In this document: positions 26,670 through 37,836 of the stretch, one piece after another
Layout of the letters: every line of letters starts with the position of its first letter
Position numbering within the stretch: position 1 is the first letter of the stretch
From: CAXXOK01 sp963666755
Lineage (GTDB): Bacteria; Bacillota; Clostridia; Christensenellales; Aristaeellaceae
NCBI GenBank assembly: GCA_963666755.2
Contig: CAXXGW010000009.1
Span: 930,001-994,000 of the forward strand
Reading direction: 5' to 3'
DNA: 64,000 nucleotides
Notes under the pieces: model-generated
Told to the model about the DNA's origin: nothing
Databases searched by the model: none
The model's input: only the letters and a program-made list of their open reading frames with translations
Position numbers and translations under genes: made by a program

Positions 26670-27038
26670 TTACAGAAAGGACGCCAGTTTCAGCAGCGCG
26701 CCCTTGCTGCCCTCAAACTTCAGCTTACCCAGCAACAGCCCTGCCGCCGGGTTCAGCTTGCGCTGGAATACGTGCAGCAGGTTGGTTTCCGTGCCGTAAA
26801 CCGTCACATCCACCGCGTCGCTGGCCGCGCGTTCCTCAAAACGGCCGTCCGTGAGCGCAAATGCGGTTTCGTACCCCGTATCGTTGGCATGCAGCCGATA
26901 GGCGTAGGTAACGCCGCGCAGCGATGCTTCGTTGCGGCGCAGGGTCGCATACAGCGTGGGGATTAACGCGCTCAGGCTGCTGCTGGTATCCGCCAGCGCA
27001 TACATGGCTTGAATATCCTGCTGAAAGGGGTCGCCCAT
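26670..27038 (-). CDS. SCP2-like sterol-carrier-fold protein
   Basis: A 122-residue soluble protein. The C-terminal half shows the SCP-2 pattern of a beta sheet, a variable loop and a closing helix with NPAAGLLLGKLKFEGSKGALLKL, the segment that in this fold precedes the lipid tunnel. The ligand is unknown; sterols are unlikely in this organism, so acyl or other lipids are the more probable ligand. Last gene of the hprK-asnS operon, 12 bases after asnS. Confidence 0.78.
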   Translation of the reverse strand: MGDPFQQDIQAMYALADTSSSLSALIPTLYATLRRNEASLRGVTYAYRLHANDTGYETAFALTDGRFEERAASDAVDVTVYGTETNLLHVFQRKLNPAAGLLLGKLKFEGSKGALLKLASFL

Positions 27039-27050
27039 CCGTGTGCCTCC

Positions 27051-28445
27051 TTAGAACTCCGCGCTGCCGGTGGTGCGGGGGAAGGGCAGCACATCGCGGA
27101 TGTTGGTCATACCCGTGAGGTACATCACCAGCCGCTCGAACCCAAGCCCGAACCCGGCATGGGGGGTGGTGCCGTAGCGGCGCGTGTCCAGATACCAGGC
27201 GTACTGCTCTTCGTTCATGCCCAGCGATTCGAGGCGGCTGAGCAGCACATCCAGCCGCTCCTCACGCTGGCTGCCGCCGATCAGCTCGCCAATGCCGGGC
27301 ACCAGCATATCCACGGCGGCGACGGTCTTGCCATCCTCATTCATGCGCATGTAAAAGGCCTTGATATCCTTGGGGTAGTGGTACACAAACACGGGCTTGC
27401 CGAAGTGCTTTTCCGTCAGGTAGCGCTCGTGCTCGGTCTGTAAATCCATGCCCCAGGACACGGGGTATTCAAAGGGATGGTTGCTGGCTTTGAGGATTTC
27501 GATGGCGTCGGTATAGGTGCAACGGGCAAACTCGCTGCCGGCCACACCGGTCAGCTTGTCGATCAGGCCCTTTTCCACAAAGCTGTCCAAAAACGCCATC
27601 TCGGCGGGGGCGGCGGCCATCACCCGGGTGATGACGTACTTGAGCATATCCTCGGCCAGCGCCATATCGTCAAACAGATCGGCAAAGGCGATTTCCGGCT
27701 CGATCATCCAAAACTCGGCGGCGTGGCGCGGGGTATAGCTGCGCTCGGCGCGGAAGGTGGGGCCGAACGTATAGACATTCCGAAACGCCATGCAGAAGGT
27801 TTCCACATTCAGCTGGCCGCTGACCGTCAGGCTGGCCTGCTTGCTGAAGAAATCCTGGGCATAGTCCACAGCGCCGGTTTCGGTGCGCGGTACGCTGTCC
27901 AAATCCAGCGTCGTTACCTGGAACATCTCGCCCGCGCCCTCGGCGTCGCTGGTGGTAATCAGCGGGGTGTGCACGTACACAAACCCGCGCTCCGCAAAGA
28001 AGGCGTGGATGAACTGCGCCGCCAGCGAACGGATGCGGAACACCGCGTAGAATGTGTTGGTACGCGGGCGGAGGTGCGCGATGGTGCGCAGGTATTCAAA
28101 GCTGTGGCGCTTCTTTTGCAGCGGGAAGGCGGGGTCGCATGGCCCGATCAGCTCCACGCGCTGCGCTTTGAGCTCGAAGGGCTGTTTCATGCCGGGGGTC
28201 AGGGTCAGCGTGCCGGTAGCACGCACGGCGCTGCCCAGCGTGATCTTGAGCGCGTCGGCGAAGTTCTCGGTTTGCTGCTCTTCCAACACAATCTGCAGGT
28301 TTCGGAAGTGGGTGCCGTCGTTGAGTTCGATAAAGCCGAACGCCTTGCTGTCGCGCACGGTGCGCACCCAGCCGGATACCGTGCACGCGGGCACATCCTG
28401 TGTCGGCGGTTGGTCGAACAGCGAACGAATGGGGACGTTTTCCAT
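27051..28445 (-). CDS. asnS: Asparaginyl-tRNA synthetase
   Basis: A 464-residue class II aminoacyl-tRNA synthetase. The N-terminal OB-fold anticodon-binding domain contains VSGWVRTVRDSKAFGFIELNDG. Motif 2 lies around FRAERSYTPRHAAEFWMIEPE, where the Ala-Glu-Phe-Trp reading separates AsnRS from AspRS, and motif 3 is GFGLGFERLVMYLTG. Length is typical. It starts three bases after the ROK kinase stop. Confidence 0.95.
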   Translation of the reverse strand: MENVPIRSLFDQPPTQDVPACTVSGWVRTVRDSKAFGFIELNDGTHFRNLQIVLEEQQTENFADALKITLGSAVRATGTLTLTPGMKQPFELKAQRVELIGPCDPAFPLQKKRHSFEYLRTIAHLRPRTNTFYAVFRIRSLAAQFIHAFFAERGFVYVHTPLITTSDAEGAGEMFQVTTLDLDSVPRTETGAVDYAQDFFSKQASLTVSGQLNVETFCMAFRNVYTFGPTFRAERSYTPRHAAEFWMIEPEIAFADLFDDMALAEDMLKYVITRVMAAAPAEMAFLDSFVEKGLIDKLTGVAGSEFARCTYTDAIEILKASNHPFEYPVSWGMDLQTEHERYLTEKHFGKPVFVYHYPKDIKAFYMRMNEDGKTVAAVDMLVPGIGELIGGSQREERLDVLLSRLESLGMNEEQYAWYLDTRRYGTTPHAGFGLGFERLVMYLTGMTNIRDVLPFPRTTGSAEF

Positions 28446-28448
28446 GGT

Positions 28449-29411
28449 TCAGGCCTCCTTGATGGGCTCCCTGCCCAGCATTGCAGCACCGATCATGCCC
28501 GCGTCCGCGCCCAGACGCGCGATTTCCACACGGGCATAGGGGAGAGTTTTAAACAGCAGGTACCGGGGCAGCTGTGCGCGTACCGCGTCCAGCAGAAAAT
28601 TGCCCGCCTTGCTGACCCCTCCGCCCAGAATAATCATTTCCGGGTCTAAAAATGCGACGATGGTATCAATGCCCAGGCACAGGTACTTGACGTACCGGCG
28701 GAACACCTTCATGGCTACATCGTCGCCTTCCTTGGCGCAGTCAAACACCATCTTTGCGGTGATGGCGCTCAGATCGCCGCCGCAGGCCTTGTACAGATCG
28801 CTGTCCGGATGCTGTGCCACCGCCTGCCGCCCCATGCGGATGACCGCCGTGGCGCTGCAATAGCGCTCCAGACAGCCGTCGTTGCCGCAGGTGCACGGCT
28901 CGCCGTCAATATCCATGGGGATATGTCCGATTTCGCTGCCTACGCCGTGGAAACCGCTCCACGGGCGGCCGCCGATCACAATACCACCGCCGACCCCGGT
29001 GCCAAGCGTCATAAATACGCTGGAATGGCACCCTACGCTTACGCCGCAGATGCTTTCCGCATACCCGGCGACCGTCGCGTCGTTGTCGATATAGATGGGC
29101 TTCTGGATATACTTCTGCAATTCTACCCGCAACGGGATGTCATGCCAGTCCAGATTGGTGCAGAACACCACCGTACCGGTGCTTTGGTCGGCGACGCCCG
29201 GCACGCCCACGCCTACGGAACTGACATCCGTAACCGCAAAACCGCCGCGCGCGAGCGTATCCAGCGCGCAGGCTCCCATGTCCCGCACAATTTCCTGATA
29301 CGGCCTGCCAACGAGCGTGGGCGTCTCCCCCCGCTCCAGAATGCAGCCGTTTTCATCCACCACGCCAACCTTGATGCCGGTGCCCCCGACATCGATCCCC
29401 AGATAAACCAT
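28449..29411 (-). CDS. ROK family sugar kinase, probable glucokinase
   Basis: A 320-residue cytosolic kinase. The N-terminal ATP-binding loop is GIDVGGTGIKVGVVD, and the ROK zinc motif is seen as CTCGNDGCLERY (about residues 175-186), with GTGVGGGIVIGG between them. Clostridial relatives phosphorylate glucose to glucose-6-phosphate, though N-acetylated sugars are also possible. It lies 62 bases downstream of hprK, which fits a role in sugar uptake and catabolite control. No DNA-binding domain is present, so it is an enzyme and not a ROK repressor. Confidence 0.9.
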   Translation of the reverse strand: MVYLGIDVGGTGIKVGVVDENGCILERGETPTLVGRPYQEIVRDMGACALDTLARGGFAVTDVSSVGVGVPGVADQSTGTVVFCTNLDWHDIPLRVELQKYIQKPIYIDNDATVAGYAESICGVSVGCHSSVFMTLGTGVGGGIVIGGRPWSGFHGVGSEIGHIPMDIDGEPCTCGNDGCLERYCSATAVIRMGRQAVAQHPDSDLYKACGGDLSAITAKMVFDCAKEGDDVAMKVFRRYVKYLCLGIDTIVAFLDPEMIILGGGVSKAGNFLLDAVRAQLPRYLLFKTLPYARVEIARLGADAGMIGAAMLGREPIKEA

Positions 29412-29474
29412 AATGTCTCCCCCTACTTGTAAGTTGAAAAAGGGATCCAGACGATGCTGTTTGCTGCGTGTGGA

Positions 29475-30404
29475 TCAGGATTCCGCACCCTTATTCTGGG
29501 CGATCATTTCGTTCAAGCGCCGGTCCAGTTCGTGCGCCGCGCTGTACCCCAGCCGTTTGAGGCTCAGGTTACGGGCCGCGACTTCGATGATAATGGCCAG
29601 ATTGCGACCGGGGCGCACCGGCATGATCTGGTAGGGCACCTTGACGCCCAAAATCGTCACGGTTTCTTCCGTAAGGCCCAGCCGGTCGTACTCCTTGGTC
29701 TGATCCCACTTTTCCATGTGGATGACCATATCGATCGACTTGGACAGGATCACCGAGCCGACGCCGTACATGGCGCGGATGTCGATAATGCCGATGCCGC
29801 GGATTTCCATGAAGTGGCGCACCATCTCCGGCGCTTCGCCGATCAGCCGATCGTCGGCCACGCGGCAGATATCCACCACGTCGTCGGCTACCAGCTGGTG
29901 CCCGCGCTTGACCAGCTCCAAGGCGGCCTCGCTCTTGCCCACGCCACTTTCGCCGGTAAGCAGCACGCCCACGCCGTACACATCCACCAGCACGCCGTGA
30001 CGGGTCACGTGCGGTGCAAGGCAGCGGTTCAGGTACATGATGGCCTGCAGCGAGAACTTGGTGGTTTTCGCGTTGCTCTGAAACACCGGAATATCGTTTT
30101 GCCGGGCAAGTTCCAACAACTCCCGTGGGGGAATCATGCCCCAGCAAACCACAATGCAGGGCAGCTTGTAGCTCATGTAGGGCTCCAGAACGCTGCGCCG
30201 CTTTTCCGGGTCCAGCGATTCCAGATACGTCATTTCCACCTTGCCGATGACCTGCGGGCGCTCATAGGCAAAGTACTCGTAAAAACCGCAGAATTGCATC
30301 CCCGGCCGGTTCAGGTCGGTGGATGTGATGTCCATCTCCTCCCGGGAGGACGCGTTGAGCACCTCCAGGTTGAGGGCTTTGGTAAAATCCTCGATTTTAA
30401 TCAC
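29475..30404 (-). CDS. hprK: HPr kinase/phosphorylase
   Basis: A 309-residue bifunctional enzyme that phosphorylates Ser46 of HPr when glycolytic intermediates are high, and reverses this when phosphate rises; P-Ser-HPr then drives CcpA-dependent catabolite control. The Walker A is TGESGVGKSE (151-159 region) with the HPrK signature EIRGIGIIDIRAMYG after it. The N-terminal substrate-like domain is present. Its start overlaps the stop of the HAD phosphatase gene by four bases. Confidence 0.96.
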   Translation of the reverse strand: MIKIEDFTKALNLEVLNASSREEMDITSTDLNRPGMQFCGFYEYFAYERPQVIGKVEMTYLESLDPEKRRSVLEPYMSYKLPCIVVCWGMIPPRELLELARQNDIPVFQSNAKTTKFSLQAIMYLNRCLAPHVTRHGVLVDVYGVGVLLTGESGVGKSEAALELVKRGHQLVADDVVDICRVADDRLIGEAPEMVRHFMEIRGIGIIDIRAMYGVGSVILSKSIDMVIHMEKWDQTKEYDRLGLTEETVTILGVKVPYQIMPVRPGRNLAIIIEVAARNLSLKRLGYSAAHELDRRLNEMIAQNKGAES

Positions 30405-31225
30405 TGCCCGTCGCCTCCCTCATTCAAGGGCAGACCGTCCAGCACATGCGCCTGCACAAAGCGTGCTACGCCGTCCTCGGCATTGGTGGCGCACACGTGG
30501 CGCACGGTGCGCTTCACTTCGTCGCGTGCGTTGCCCATCGCCACGCTGTGCACGGCATACTGGAGCATTTCCACATCGTTCAGGCTGTCGCCAAACACCA
30601 GCGTGCGTTCCGGCGTCAGGCCCAGCTGCGCGGCCAGCGTGCGCAGCGCCGTGCCCTTGTTGATATCGCGCGGTTGCGCTTCCAGAAAATACGGCTTGCT
30701 GATGGTAAAGCCAAGCTCCGGGAAGGCCGCCTGAATGGCGGGATACAGTTCCGCCACGACCTCGGGCTCCGCTACGCAGAGAATTTTCGGCGTGGGGAAG
30801 TCCAGAAAGGCTTCCAGATCGCCCACGGCAATCCCCTGCATGCCGGTGGAGCGCTGGTAGCGTTCACTTGCGCCGCAAGCCTGCTCATAGTAAAAATGCG
30901 CGTCCCGATAGCACTGCATGTACTGCCCGCGCTCCCGCAGGTAGCGAATCAGCGCGCGGCCCTGCTCCGGGCTCAGAAAGTGGTTCTCAAACGGCTGATG
31001 ATCCGTGCCGATCAGCTGCGCGCCGTTACAGGCGATGTACGGGAGGCCCGTGCCAAGCTCCTCCACGAAGGGGCGCATACTGTACGCCGCCCGGCCGCTG
31101 GCCGGGATCACACGCACGCCGCGCGCCGCGGCTTGCCGGAGCACCTGCACGGTGTAGGGGGAAAGCTTGGAAGTAGGATTGAGCAGGGTATCATCCAGAT
31201 CAGATACGATGGCGTCAATTTGCAA
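30401..31225 (-). CDS. Cof-type HAD superfamily phosphatase
   Basis: A 274-residue hydrolase. HAD motif I is DAIVSDLDDTLLN near the N-terminus, the type IIB cap follows PYIACNGAQLIG, and the final motif is VFGDSLNDVEMLQYAVHSVAMGNA, all typical of Cof/YidA sugar-phosphate or flavin-phosphate phosphatases. The start is assigned to TTG 31225, with AAGGAGA seven bases upstream; the open frame continues much further, overlapping tadA, but without family similarity. Four-base overlap with hprK suggests coupled translation. Substrate unknown. Confidence 0.87.
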   Translation of the reverse strand: MQIDAIVSDLDDTLLNPTSKLSPYTVQVLRQAAARGVRVIPASGRAAYSMRPFVEELGTGLPYIACNGAQLIGTDHQPFENHFLSPEQGRALIRYLRERGQYMQCYRDAHFYYEQACGASERYQRSTGMQGIAVGDLEAFLDFPTPKILCVAEPEVVAELYPAIQAAFPELGFTISKPYFLEAQPRDINKGTALRTLAAQLGLTPERTLVFGDSLNDVEMLQYAVHSVAMGNARDEVKRTVRHVCATNAEDGVARFVQAHVLDGLPLNEGGDGQ

Positions 31226-31254
31226 AGCGATGTCTCCTTTGGGGGCGGTGCGCC

Positions 31255-31706
31255 TCAGGGTTTGCGCCGCGTCTGAAAAAATGTTTGCAGCAGCGCCTGC
31301 GCCTCGTCGGCCAGCAGGCCGCCCGTGCAGGGCACCCGCCACAGAAAAGCGGGGTCGGCGGGCAGGGCGTACACGCTTTCGCAACAACCCTGCTGCGGGT
31401 CGGGCGCGCCAAAATAACAGGCGCCCAGACAGGCCATTACCAGTGTGCCCGCGCACATCGGACAGGGCTCCAATGTCACATACAGGGTGCAATCGTCCAG
31501 CCTTCGCTTGCCCAATGCCTGCGCCGCCTGCCGGAGGGCCAGCACCTCCGCGTGCGCGGTGGGGTCGGCCAGCGCCTCACGGCGGTTATGTGCCCGGGCG
31601 ATCAGTTCGCCATTCCGCACAACCACCGCCCCGACGGGAATTTCCCCCTCGGCGGCGGCGAGAGTGGCCTCCTCCAGCGCAATGCGCATCCAGCGTTCCT
31701 GCTCGG

Positions 31707-31710
<4 letters not shown>
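31255..31710 (-). CDS. tadA: tRNA adenosine(34) deaminase
   Basis: A 151-residue zinc enzyme converting the wobble adenosine of tRNA-Arg(ACG) to inosine. Zinc and proton-shuttle residues are visible: His53 and Glu55 in TAHAEVLAL, Cys83 and Cys86 in PCPMC. The N-terminus (EQERWMRIALEEA) and the GEIPVGAVV block match TadA. It overlaps the end of the dehydratase gene by four bases. Confidence 0.94.
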
Positions 31711-33668
<1,958 letters not shown>

Positions 33669-33721
33669 GAGGAATGCCTCCGGATTGCTCGGTTTGCATA
33701 CGCCAAGGCGCACACAGCCTT

Positions 33722-33750
33722 ATTTTAGCACAGATTGCGCGGCTTGAAAA
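33722..33750 (-). promoter_or_regulatory. Predicted promoter of the dehydratase-tadA-hprK-asnS operon
   Basis: Minus strand extended -10 TGCTAAAAT (TAAAAT at 33722-33727) and a weak -35 TTTTCA (33745-33750) at 17 bases. Confidence 0.5.
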
Positions 33751-33808
33751 GCGCGTGTGCCGTTTCGGGAGAAAATCGCAGGAGGGAAGCTGTCAAACAG
33801 GCGCGCGA

Positions 33809-33841
33809 CGCCCCGCCCGCGCAATTCCAGCGGGCGGGGCG
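33809..33841 (-). terminator. GC-rich hairpin after lepA
   Basis: CGCCCCGCCCGC pairs with GCGGGCGGGGCG over 12 bp around a nine-base loop, about 45 bases beyond the lepA stop. There is no U-tract, so termination may need Rho or other help. Confidence 0.6.
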
Positions 33842-33886
33842 GTGGCGGCTCCCCGGGAGGGGATGGCCTGTCAGGCATTGCGGCGG

Positions 33887-35695
33887 TCAGGGCTCCTCCA
33901 TTTTAAGCACGGCCATGAAGGCCTCGCTGGGCACCTCCACGGAGCCGAACTGCCGCATGCGCTTTTTGCCTTCCTTCTGCTTTTCCAGCAGTTTCTTTTT
34001 ACGGGTGATGTCGCCGCCGTAGCACTTGGCCAACACATCCTTACGCAAGGCTTTGACGGTTTCCCGGGCGATCACCTTGCCGCCGATGGCGGCCTGAATC
34101 GGAATCTCAAACAGCTGGCGCGGGATCACCTCCACCAGCTTTTCGGCAATGCCGCGGCCGCGTCCGTAGGCTTTTTCCCGATGTACAATCAGCGTAAAGG
34201 CATCGCAGATTTCGCCGTTCAGCAGGAACTCCAGCTTGACCAAATCGCTCTCCTGATAGCCCTTCAACTCGTAATCGAAGCTTGCATACCCGCGGGAGCG
34301 GCTCTTGATCTGGTCGAAAAAGTCGTAAATAATCTCGTTAAGCGGCATATGATAGGAAAGCTTGACGCGCCCGCCCTCGTACTGCATATCCAGAAAGGTG
34401 CCGCGTTTGTCCTTGCAGACTTCCATCAGTGTGCCCACATACTCCTGTGGGGTGTAGAGTGTCGCCAGCACGTACGGTTCTTCCATGTGCGCGATTTCGC
34501 CGATGGGCGGCAGGTTGGTGGGGTTATCAATCGCCACCATGGAGCCGTCGGTGCGGAACACGTGGTACACCACGCTGGGCGCGGTGGTAATCAGGTTCAG
34601 GTCAAACTCGCGCTCTAGCCGCTGGCTGATGATGTCCATATGCAGCAGGCCCAGGAACCCGCAGCGATAGCCGTAGCCCAGCGCGACGGAGGTTTCCGGC
34701 TCAAAGCTGAGGGAGGCATCGTTCATACGCAGTTTGGACAGCGCATCCTTCAAGGCATCGTAGTCCGCGCCGTCGGCAGGGTAGATGCCGCAAAAAACCA
34801 TCGGTGTAACCGTGCGGTAGCCGGGCAGCGGCGTTGTGGCAGGGTTGAGCGCATCAGTAATGGTGTCGCCTACGCGGGTATCGGCAATATCTTTGATGGA
34901 GGCGCTTACATAGCCCACATCGCCCGCCATCAGCGCTTCGCAGGGCTGGTAGCCGGGGTGGAAGGTGCCGACCTCCACAACGTCAAACTCCGCGCCGCTG
35001 GCCATCAGGCGCATGCGCATGCCGGGCCTGACAGTGCCCTGCTTCACCCGCACAAAGCAGATGGCGCCGCGGTAGTTGTCATAATAGGCGTCAAATATCA
35101 GTGCCTGCAGGGGCGCGGTTTCGTCGCCCTGCGGGGGCGGGATGCGCTTGACAATCGCCTCCAGCACCTCGTCGCAGTGCTCCCCGGTTTTAGCGGAGAT
35201 GCAGGGCGCGTCTGCGGTATCCAGCCCGATCACTTCTTCGATTTCCTTTTTCACTTCATCCGGCTGGGCGCTGGGCAGGTCGATTTTGTTGATGATCGGT
35301 ACGGTTTCCAGATCGTGCTCCAGCGCCATGTACACGTTGGCGAGGGTCTGCGCTTCGATGCCCTGCGTCGCATCCACGACCAGCAGCGCGCCTTCGCAGG
35401 CGGCCAGCGCGCGGCTGACCTCGTAGCTGAAGTCCACATGGCCCGGCGTGTCGATCAGGTTGAGGGCATAGGTTTCGCCATCCTGCGCGGTGTAAGCCAT
35501 GTGCACGGCTTTGCTCTTGATGGTGATGCCGCGCTCCCGCTCCAGATCCATGCTGTCCAGAATCTGCTCGACCATTTCGCGGTGCTCAAAAACGCCCGTC
35601 ATCTCCAGCAGGCGATCCGCCAGCGTGGATTTGCCGTGGTCAATATGGGCGATGATGCAAAAATTACGGATGTGGGCCAGTCGTTCGTTCTGCAA
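33887..35695 (-). CDS. lepA: Elongation factor 4 (LepA)
   Basis: A 602-residue translational GTPase that acts on paused or mis-translocated ribosomes and aids 30S biogenesis. G1 reads AHIDHGKSTLADRL, G3 DTPGHVDF and G4 NKIDLP. The C-terminal LepA-specific domain, with LEKQKEGKKRMR, is intact. The start is TTG 35695, with GGAGG seven bases upstream, giving the usual QNERLAHIRNFCIIAHIDHG opening; the longer frame upstream is not conserved. Confidence 0.96.
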   Translation of the reverse strand: MQNERLAHIRNFCIIAHIDHGKSTLADRLLEMTGVFEHREMVEQILDSMDLERERGITIKSKAVHMAYTAQDGETYALNLIDTPGHVDFSYEVSRALAACEGALLVVDATQGIEAQTLANVYMALEHDLETVPIINKIDLPSAQPDEVKKEIEEVIGLDTADAPCISAKTGEHCDEVLEAIVKRIPPPQGDETAPLQALIFDAYYDNYRGAICFVRVKQGTVRPGMRMRLMASGAEFDVVEVGTFHPGYQPCEALMAGDVGYVSASIKDIADTRVGDTITDALNPATTPLPGYRTVTPMVFCGIYPADGADYDALKDALSKLRMNDASLSFEPETSVALGYGYRCGFLGLLHMDIISQRLEREFDLNLITTAPSVVYHVFRTDGSMVAIDNPTNLPPIGEIAHMEEPYVLATLYTPQEYVGTLMEVCKDKRGTFLDMQYEGGRVKLSYHMPLNEIIYDFFDQIKSRSRGYASFDYELKGYQESDLVKLEFLLNGEICDAFTLIVHREKAYGRGRGIAEKLVEVIPRQLFEIPIQAAIGGKVIARETVKALRKDVLAKCYGGDITRKKKLLEKQKEGKKRMRQFGSVEVPSEAFMAVLKMEEP

Positions 35696-35802
35696 GGCGT
35701 TCCCTCCGATATATGCCCGCTTCGGGGCGTTGGGTATTGCTCGGCTTATGATACGGGATTTTAAGGGAAAAGGCAATCGGCATTTTCCTGCCGAAGGCAG
35801 GC

Positions 35803-36207
35803 TCAGGGCTTTTTTGACTTTTCTGGTGGCAACGTGGCCGCCTGCGCGGGGCAGGCGGTTTCCAGCTCGCAGCGCAGGCGCAGCTTTTCTGCCTGCCGTT
35901 TTTCTTCGACGTCTATCTCCCAGTGTAAAAGGAAGGTAAGCAGGCTGCGCAGGAGGATGACGGCAGCCAGCGTACCCAGCTCGCTCCAGCCGCTTACGAT
36001 GACCGAACGGAGCACCTCGCTGCCGATTTTGAACTCCAGCCCCAGCATGATGCCTTGCGCCAGCTCAATGCGCGTGCCCTCGTCGCGTCGCAGGTAGCCG
36101 ATAAAACCACGCACCATGCTGATGACGATAATCAGAATGCCGGCCAGCTCGATCAGCAGGATCGCGCCTTTAACCAGCTGTTCAAAAAGCATTTCCACTT
36201 GCTCCAT
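35803..36207 (-). CDS. DUF1622 family membrane protein
   Basis: A 134-residue protein with three hydrophobic segments and a charged C-terminal tail. The pattern RIELAQGIMLGLEFKIGSEVLRSV followed by the helix starting LAAVILLRSLLTFLLHWE is typical of DUF1622. Function is unknown. The start is ATG 36207 with GGAGGG eight bases upstream. It lies 107 bases before lepA on the same strand and is divergent from hemW. Confidence 0.82.
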   Translation of the reverse strand: MEQVEMLFEQLVKGAILLIELAGILIIVISMVRGFIGYLRRDEGTRIELAQGIMLGLEFKIGSEVLRSVIVSGWSELGTLAAVILLRSLLTFLLHWEIDVEEKRQAEKLRLRCELETACPAQAATLPPEKSKKP

Positions 36208-36226
36208 CGTCAAAACCCTCCGCTCG

Positions 36227-36235
36227 TGGTATGAT
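36227..36235 (+). promoter_or_regulatory. Extended -10 promoter of hemW
   Basis: TGGTATGAT (36227-36235) lies 38 bases before the hemW start; no clear -35 is seen. Confidence 0.45.
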
Positions 36236-36272
36236 GGCACCGGAGTCCGCAACATGCGCGAGGAGGCGTGCC

Positions 36273-37457
36273 GTGCTTTCATTATACCTGCATTTCCCGT
36301 TTTGTAAAAGAAAATGTTCCTATTGTGATTTCTGTTCCGGCGTAGGCGACCGGGCGGCGATGGAGGGCTATCTGCGCGCGCTGCGGGCGGAAATTGCCCT
36401 GCAGGCGTCCGTTTACGGCGCAATGCCGGTCGATACGGTGTATCTGGGCGGAGGCACCCCCTCCGTGATGCCTGCCGAAGCCATGCTGGAGACGCTGGCC
36501 GTGCTCCGCAACCGTTTTATGATTCTGCCGGACGCCGAGTGGAGCAGTGAAGCCAACCCCGGCACGCTGACCGACGATTGGCTGGACGTGTTGACCGAGG
36601 CGGGGATGAACCGCCTGTCGCTTGGGGTGCAAGCCGTGCAGCCGCAGCTGCTGCAGACGCTGGGGCGCATCCATACGTACCCGCAGGCGCTGGAGGCAAT
36701 GCGGATGGCCCGCCGCCACGGCATGACCAACCTGAATGCCGATGCGATGTTCGGCCTGCCGGGGCAGACGGCGGCGGACTACGCCGAAACCCTTACGGCC
36801 TTTGCGGAGGCGGGGGTGCGGCATATTTCCGCCTATGCGCTTACGCTGGAGGAAGGCACCCCGCTGTGGCAGTCGGTGCAAAGCGGCGCACTGACCTTGC
36901 CCGACGAGGACGCGACTGCCGACATGCTGGAGGCGGGGGTGGAGCGGCTACGTCGTTTGGGCTACCCGCGCTATGAAATCTCCAACTTTGCGCAACCGGG
37001 CTTTCTTTGCCGCCACAACATGGGTTACTGGCGGCAGAAGCCCTATCTGGGGTTGGGGATCAGCGCGGCCAGCCTGTTGCCGCCGCCTGATGGGCAGCCC
37101 GGAATACGCTATGTACGCAGGGTGAACACGACCTCGGTTGCCAACTACTGCGAAGCTCTGGACGCGGGGCGATTGCCGGATGCCGATGCGACCCCCATCG
37201 GAGCAGCGGAAGCCATGTTTGAAACCGTCATGCTTAGGCTGCGCACCGTGGAGGGCGTTTCCTACGCCGACTTTTTACGGATGCATGGGGTCGCGCTGGA
37301 ATCCGTGTACGGCGAGGCAATCGCCACGCTGCGGCGCGAGCGGCTTTTGCAGCCGACCGACCCGCAGAACCCGCATTTGGCGCTGACGGCACATGGGCTT
37401 GCGGTGCAGAACGCCGCGCTTATGCCCTTCATGCGCGACCGGGATACCGACGCATAG
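36273..37457 (+). CDS. hemW: Radical SAM heme chaperone HemW
   Basis: A 394-residue protein resembling oxygen-independent coproporphyrinogen oxidase HemN but acting as a heme chaperone. The SAM iron-sulfur motif is CKRKCSYCDFC near residue 11, the GGG motif is YLGGGTPS, and the C-terminal HemW domain follows (LGLGISAAS). The start is GTG 36273, six bases after AGGAGG, giving LSLYLHFPFC at the N-terminus as in relatives. In HemN an extra N-terminal region is present; it is absent here, in favour of HemW. Confidence 0.9.
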   Translation: MLSLYLHFPFCKRKCSYCDFCSGVGDRAAMEGYLRALRAEIALQASVYGAMPVDTVYLGGGTPSVMPAEAMLETLAVLRNRFMILPDAEWSSEANPGTLTDDWLDVLTEAGMNRLSLGVQAVQPQLLQTLGRIHTYPQALEAMRMARRHGMTNLNADAMFGLPGQTAADYAETLTAFAEAGVRHISAYALTLEEGTPLWQSVQSGALTLPDEDATADMLEAGVERLRRLGYPRYEISNFAQPGFLCRHNMGYWRQKPYLGLGISAASLLPPPDGQPGIRYVRRVNTTSVANYCEALDAGRLPDADATPIGAAEAMFETVMLRLRTVEGVSYADFLRMHGVALESVYGEAIATLRRERLLQPTDPQNPHLALTAHGLAVQNAALMPFMRDRDTDA

Positions 37458-37496
37458 CGATGGACGTACGATCCGGTTCAGGAAAACTGATGCTAT

Positions 37497-37530
37497 AAAA
37501 CCGTGCATGTATCATCGTGCATGGTTTTTA
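37497..37530 (+). terminator. Intrinsic terminator of hemW
   Basis: AAAACCGTGCA pairs with TGCATGGTTTT (11 bp with one G-U), then TA; 40 bases after the stop. Confidence 0.75.
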
Positions 37531-37747
37531 CGTTTGTAACTGTTTTGCAGTATTTTGCGTTCCATCTCAGCAATGTCTGCCCAAGGTTAAAAACCGGGAA
37601 CGTTGGGTCACTTCCCGACCGAGCAGGGCGTGACTCCTTTAGAATAAAAGCCGATGGAGTTCGGCAAACAACAGCGAGGGATTCTGGCGCATCATAGCAA
37701 TAGAGAAGCAACATTGGCTCAATTCTTTAAAATGTAGAGATTTATAC
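37531..37747. other. Intergenic region between hemW and the TetR operon
   Basis: About 215 bases with lower GC than the neighbours. No gene or structured RNA was recognised before the TetR promoter. Confidence 0.4.
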
Positions 37748-37776
37748 TTGACAGAGAACCATGATGATTTTATACT
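37748..37776 (+). promoter_or_regulatory. Predicted sigma-A promoter of the TetR operon
   Basis: Perfect TTGACA (37748-37753), a 17-base spacer and TATACT (37771-37776). Confidence 0.8.
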
Positions 37777-37779
37777 CAT

Positions 37780-37796
37780 ATTGAACAACGTTTAAT
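37780..37796. promoter_or_regulatory. Candidate TetR operator
   Basis: ATTGAAC-AAC-GTTTAAT is an imperfect palindrome with 7-bp arms (one mismatch), just downstream of the -10, where repressor binding would block initiation. Such self-operators are usual for TetR regulators; assignment is by position only. Confidence 0.5.
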
Positions 37797-37836
37797 ACAA
37801 TGGTTAAAGCACTGTTCATGCGAGAGGATGGATGGC

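Noticed and set aside
31226..31492. N-terminal extension of the HAD phosphatase
   Set aside because: The added residues overlap tadA and show no similarity; motif I begins right after the TTG at 31225, which has its own ribosome-binding site.
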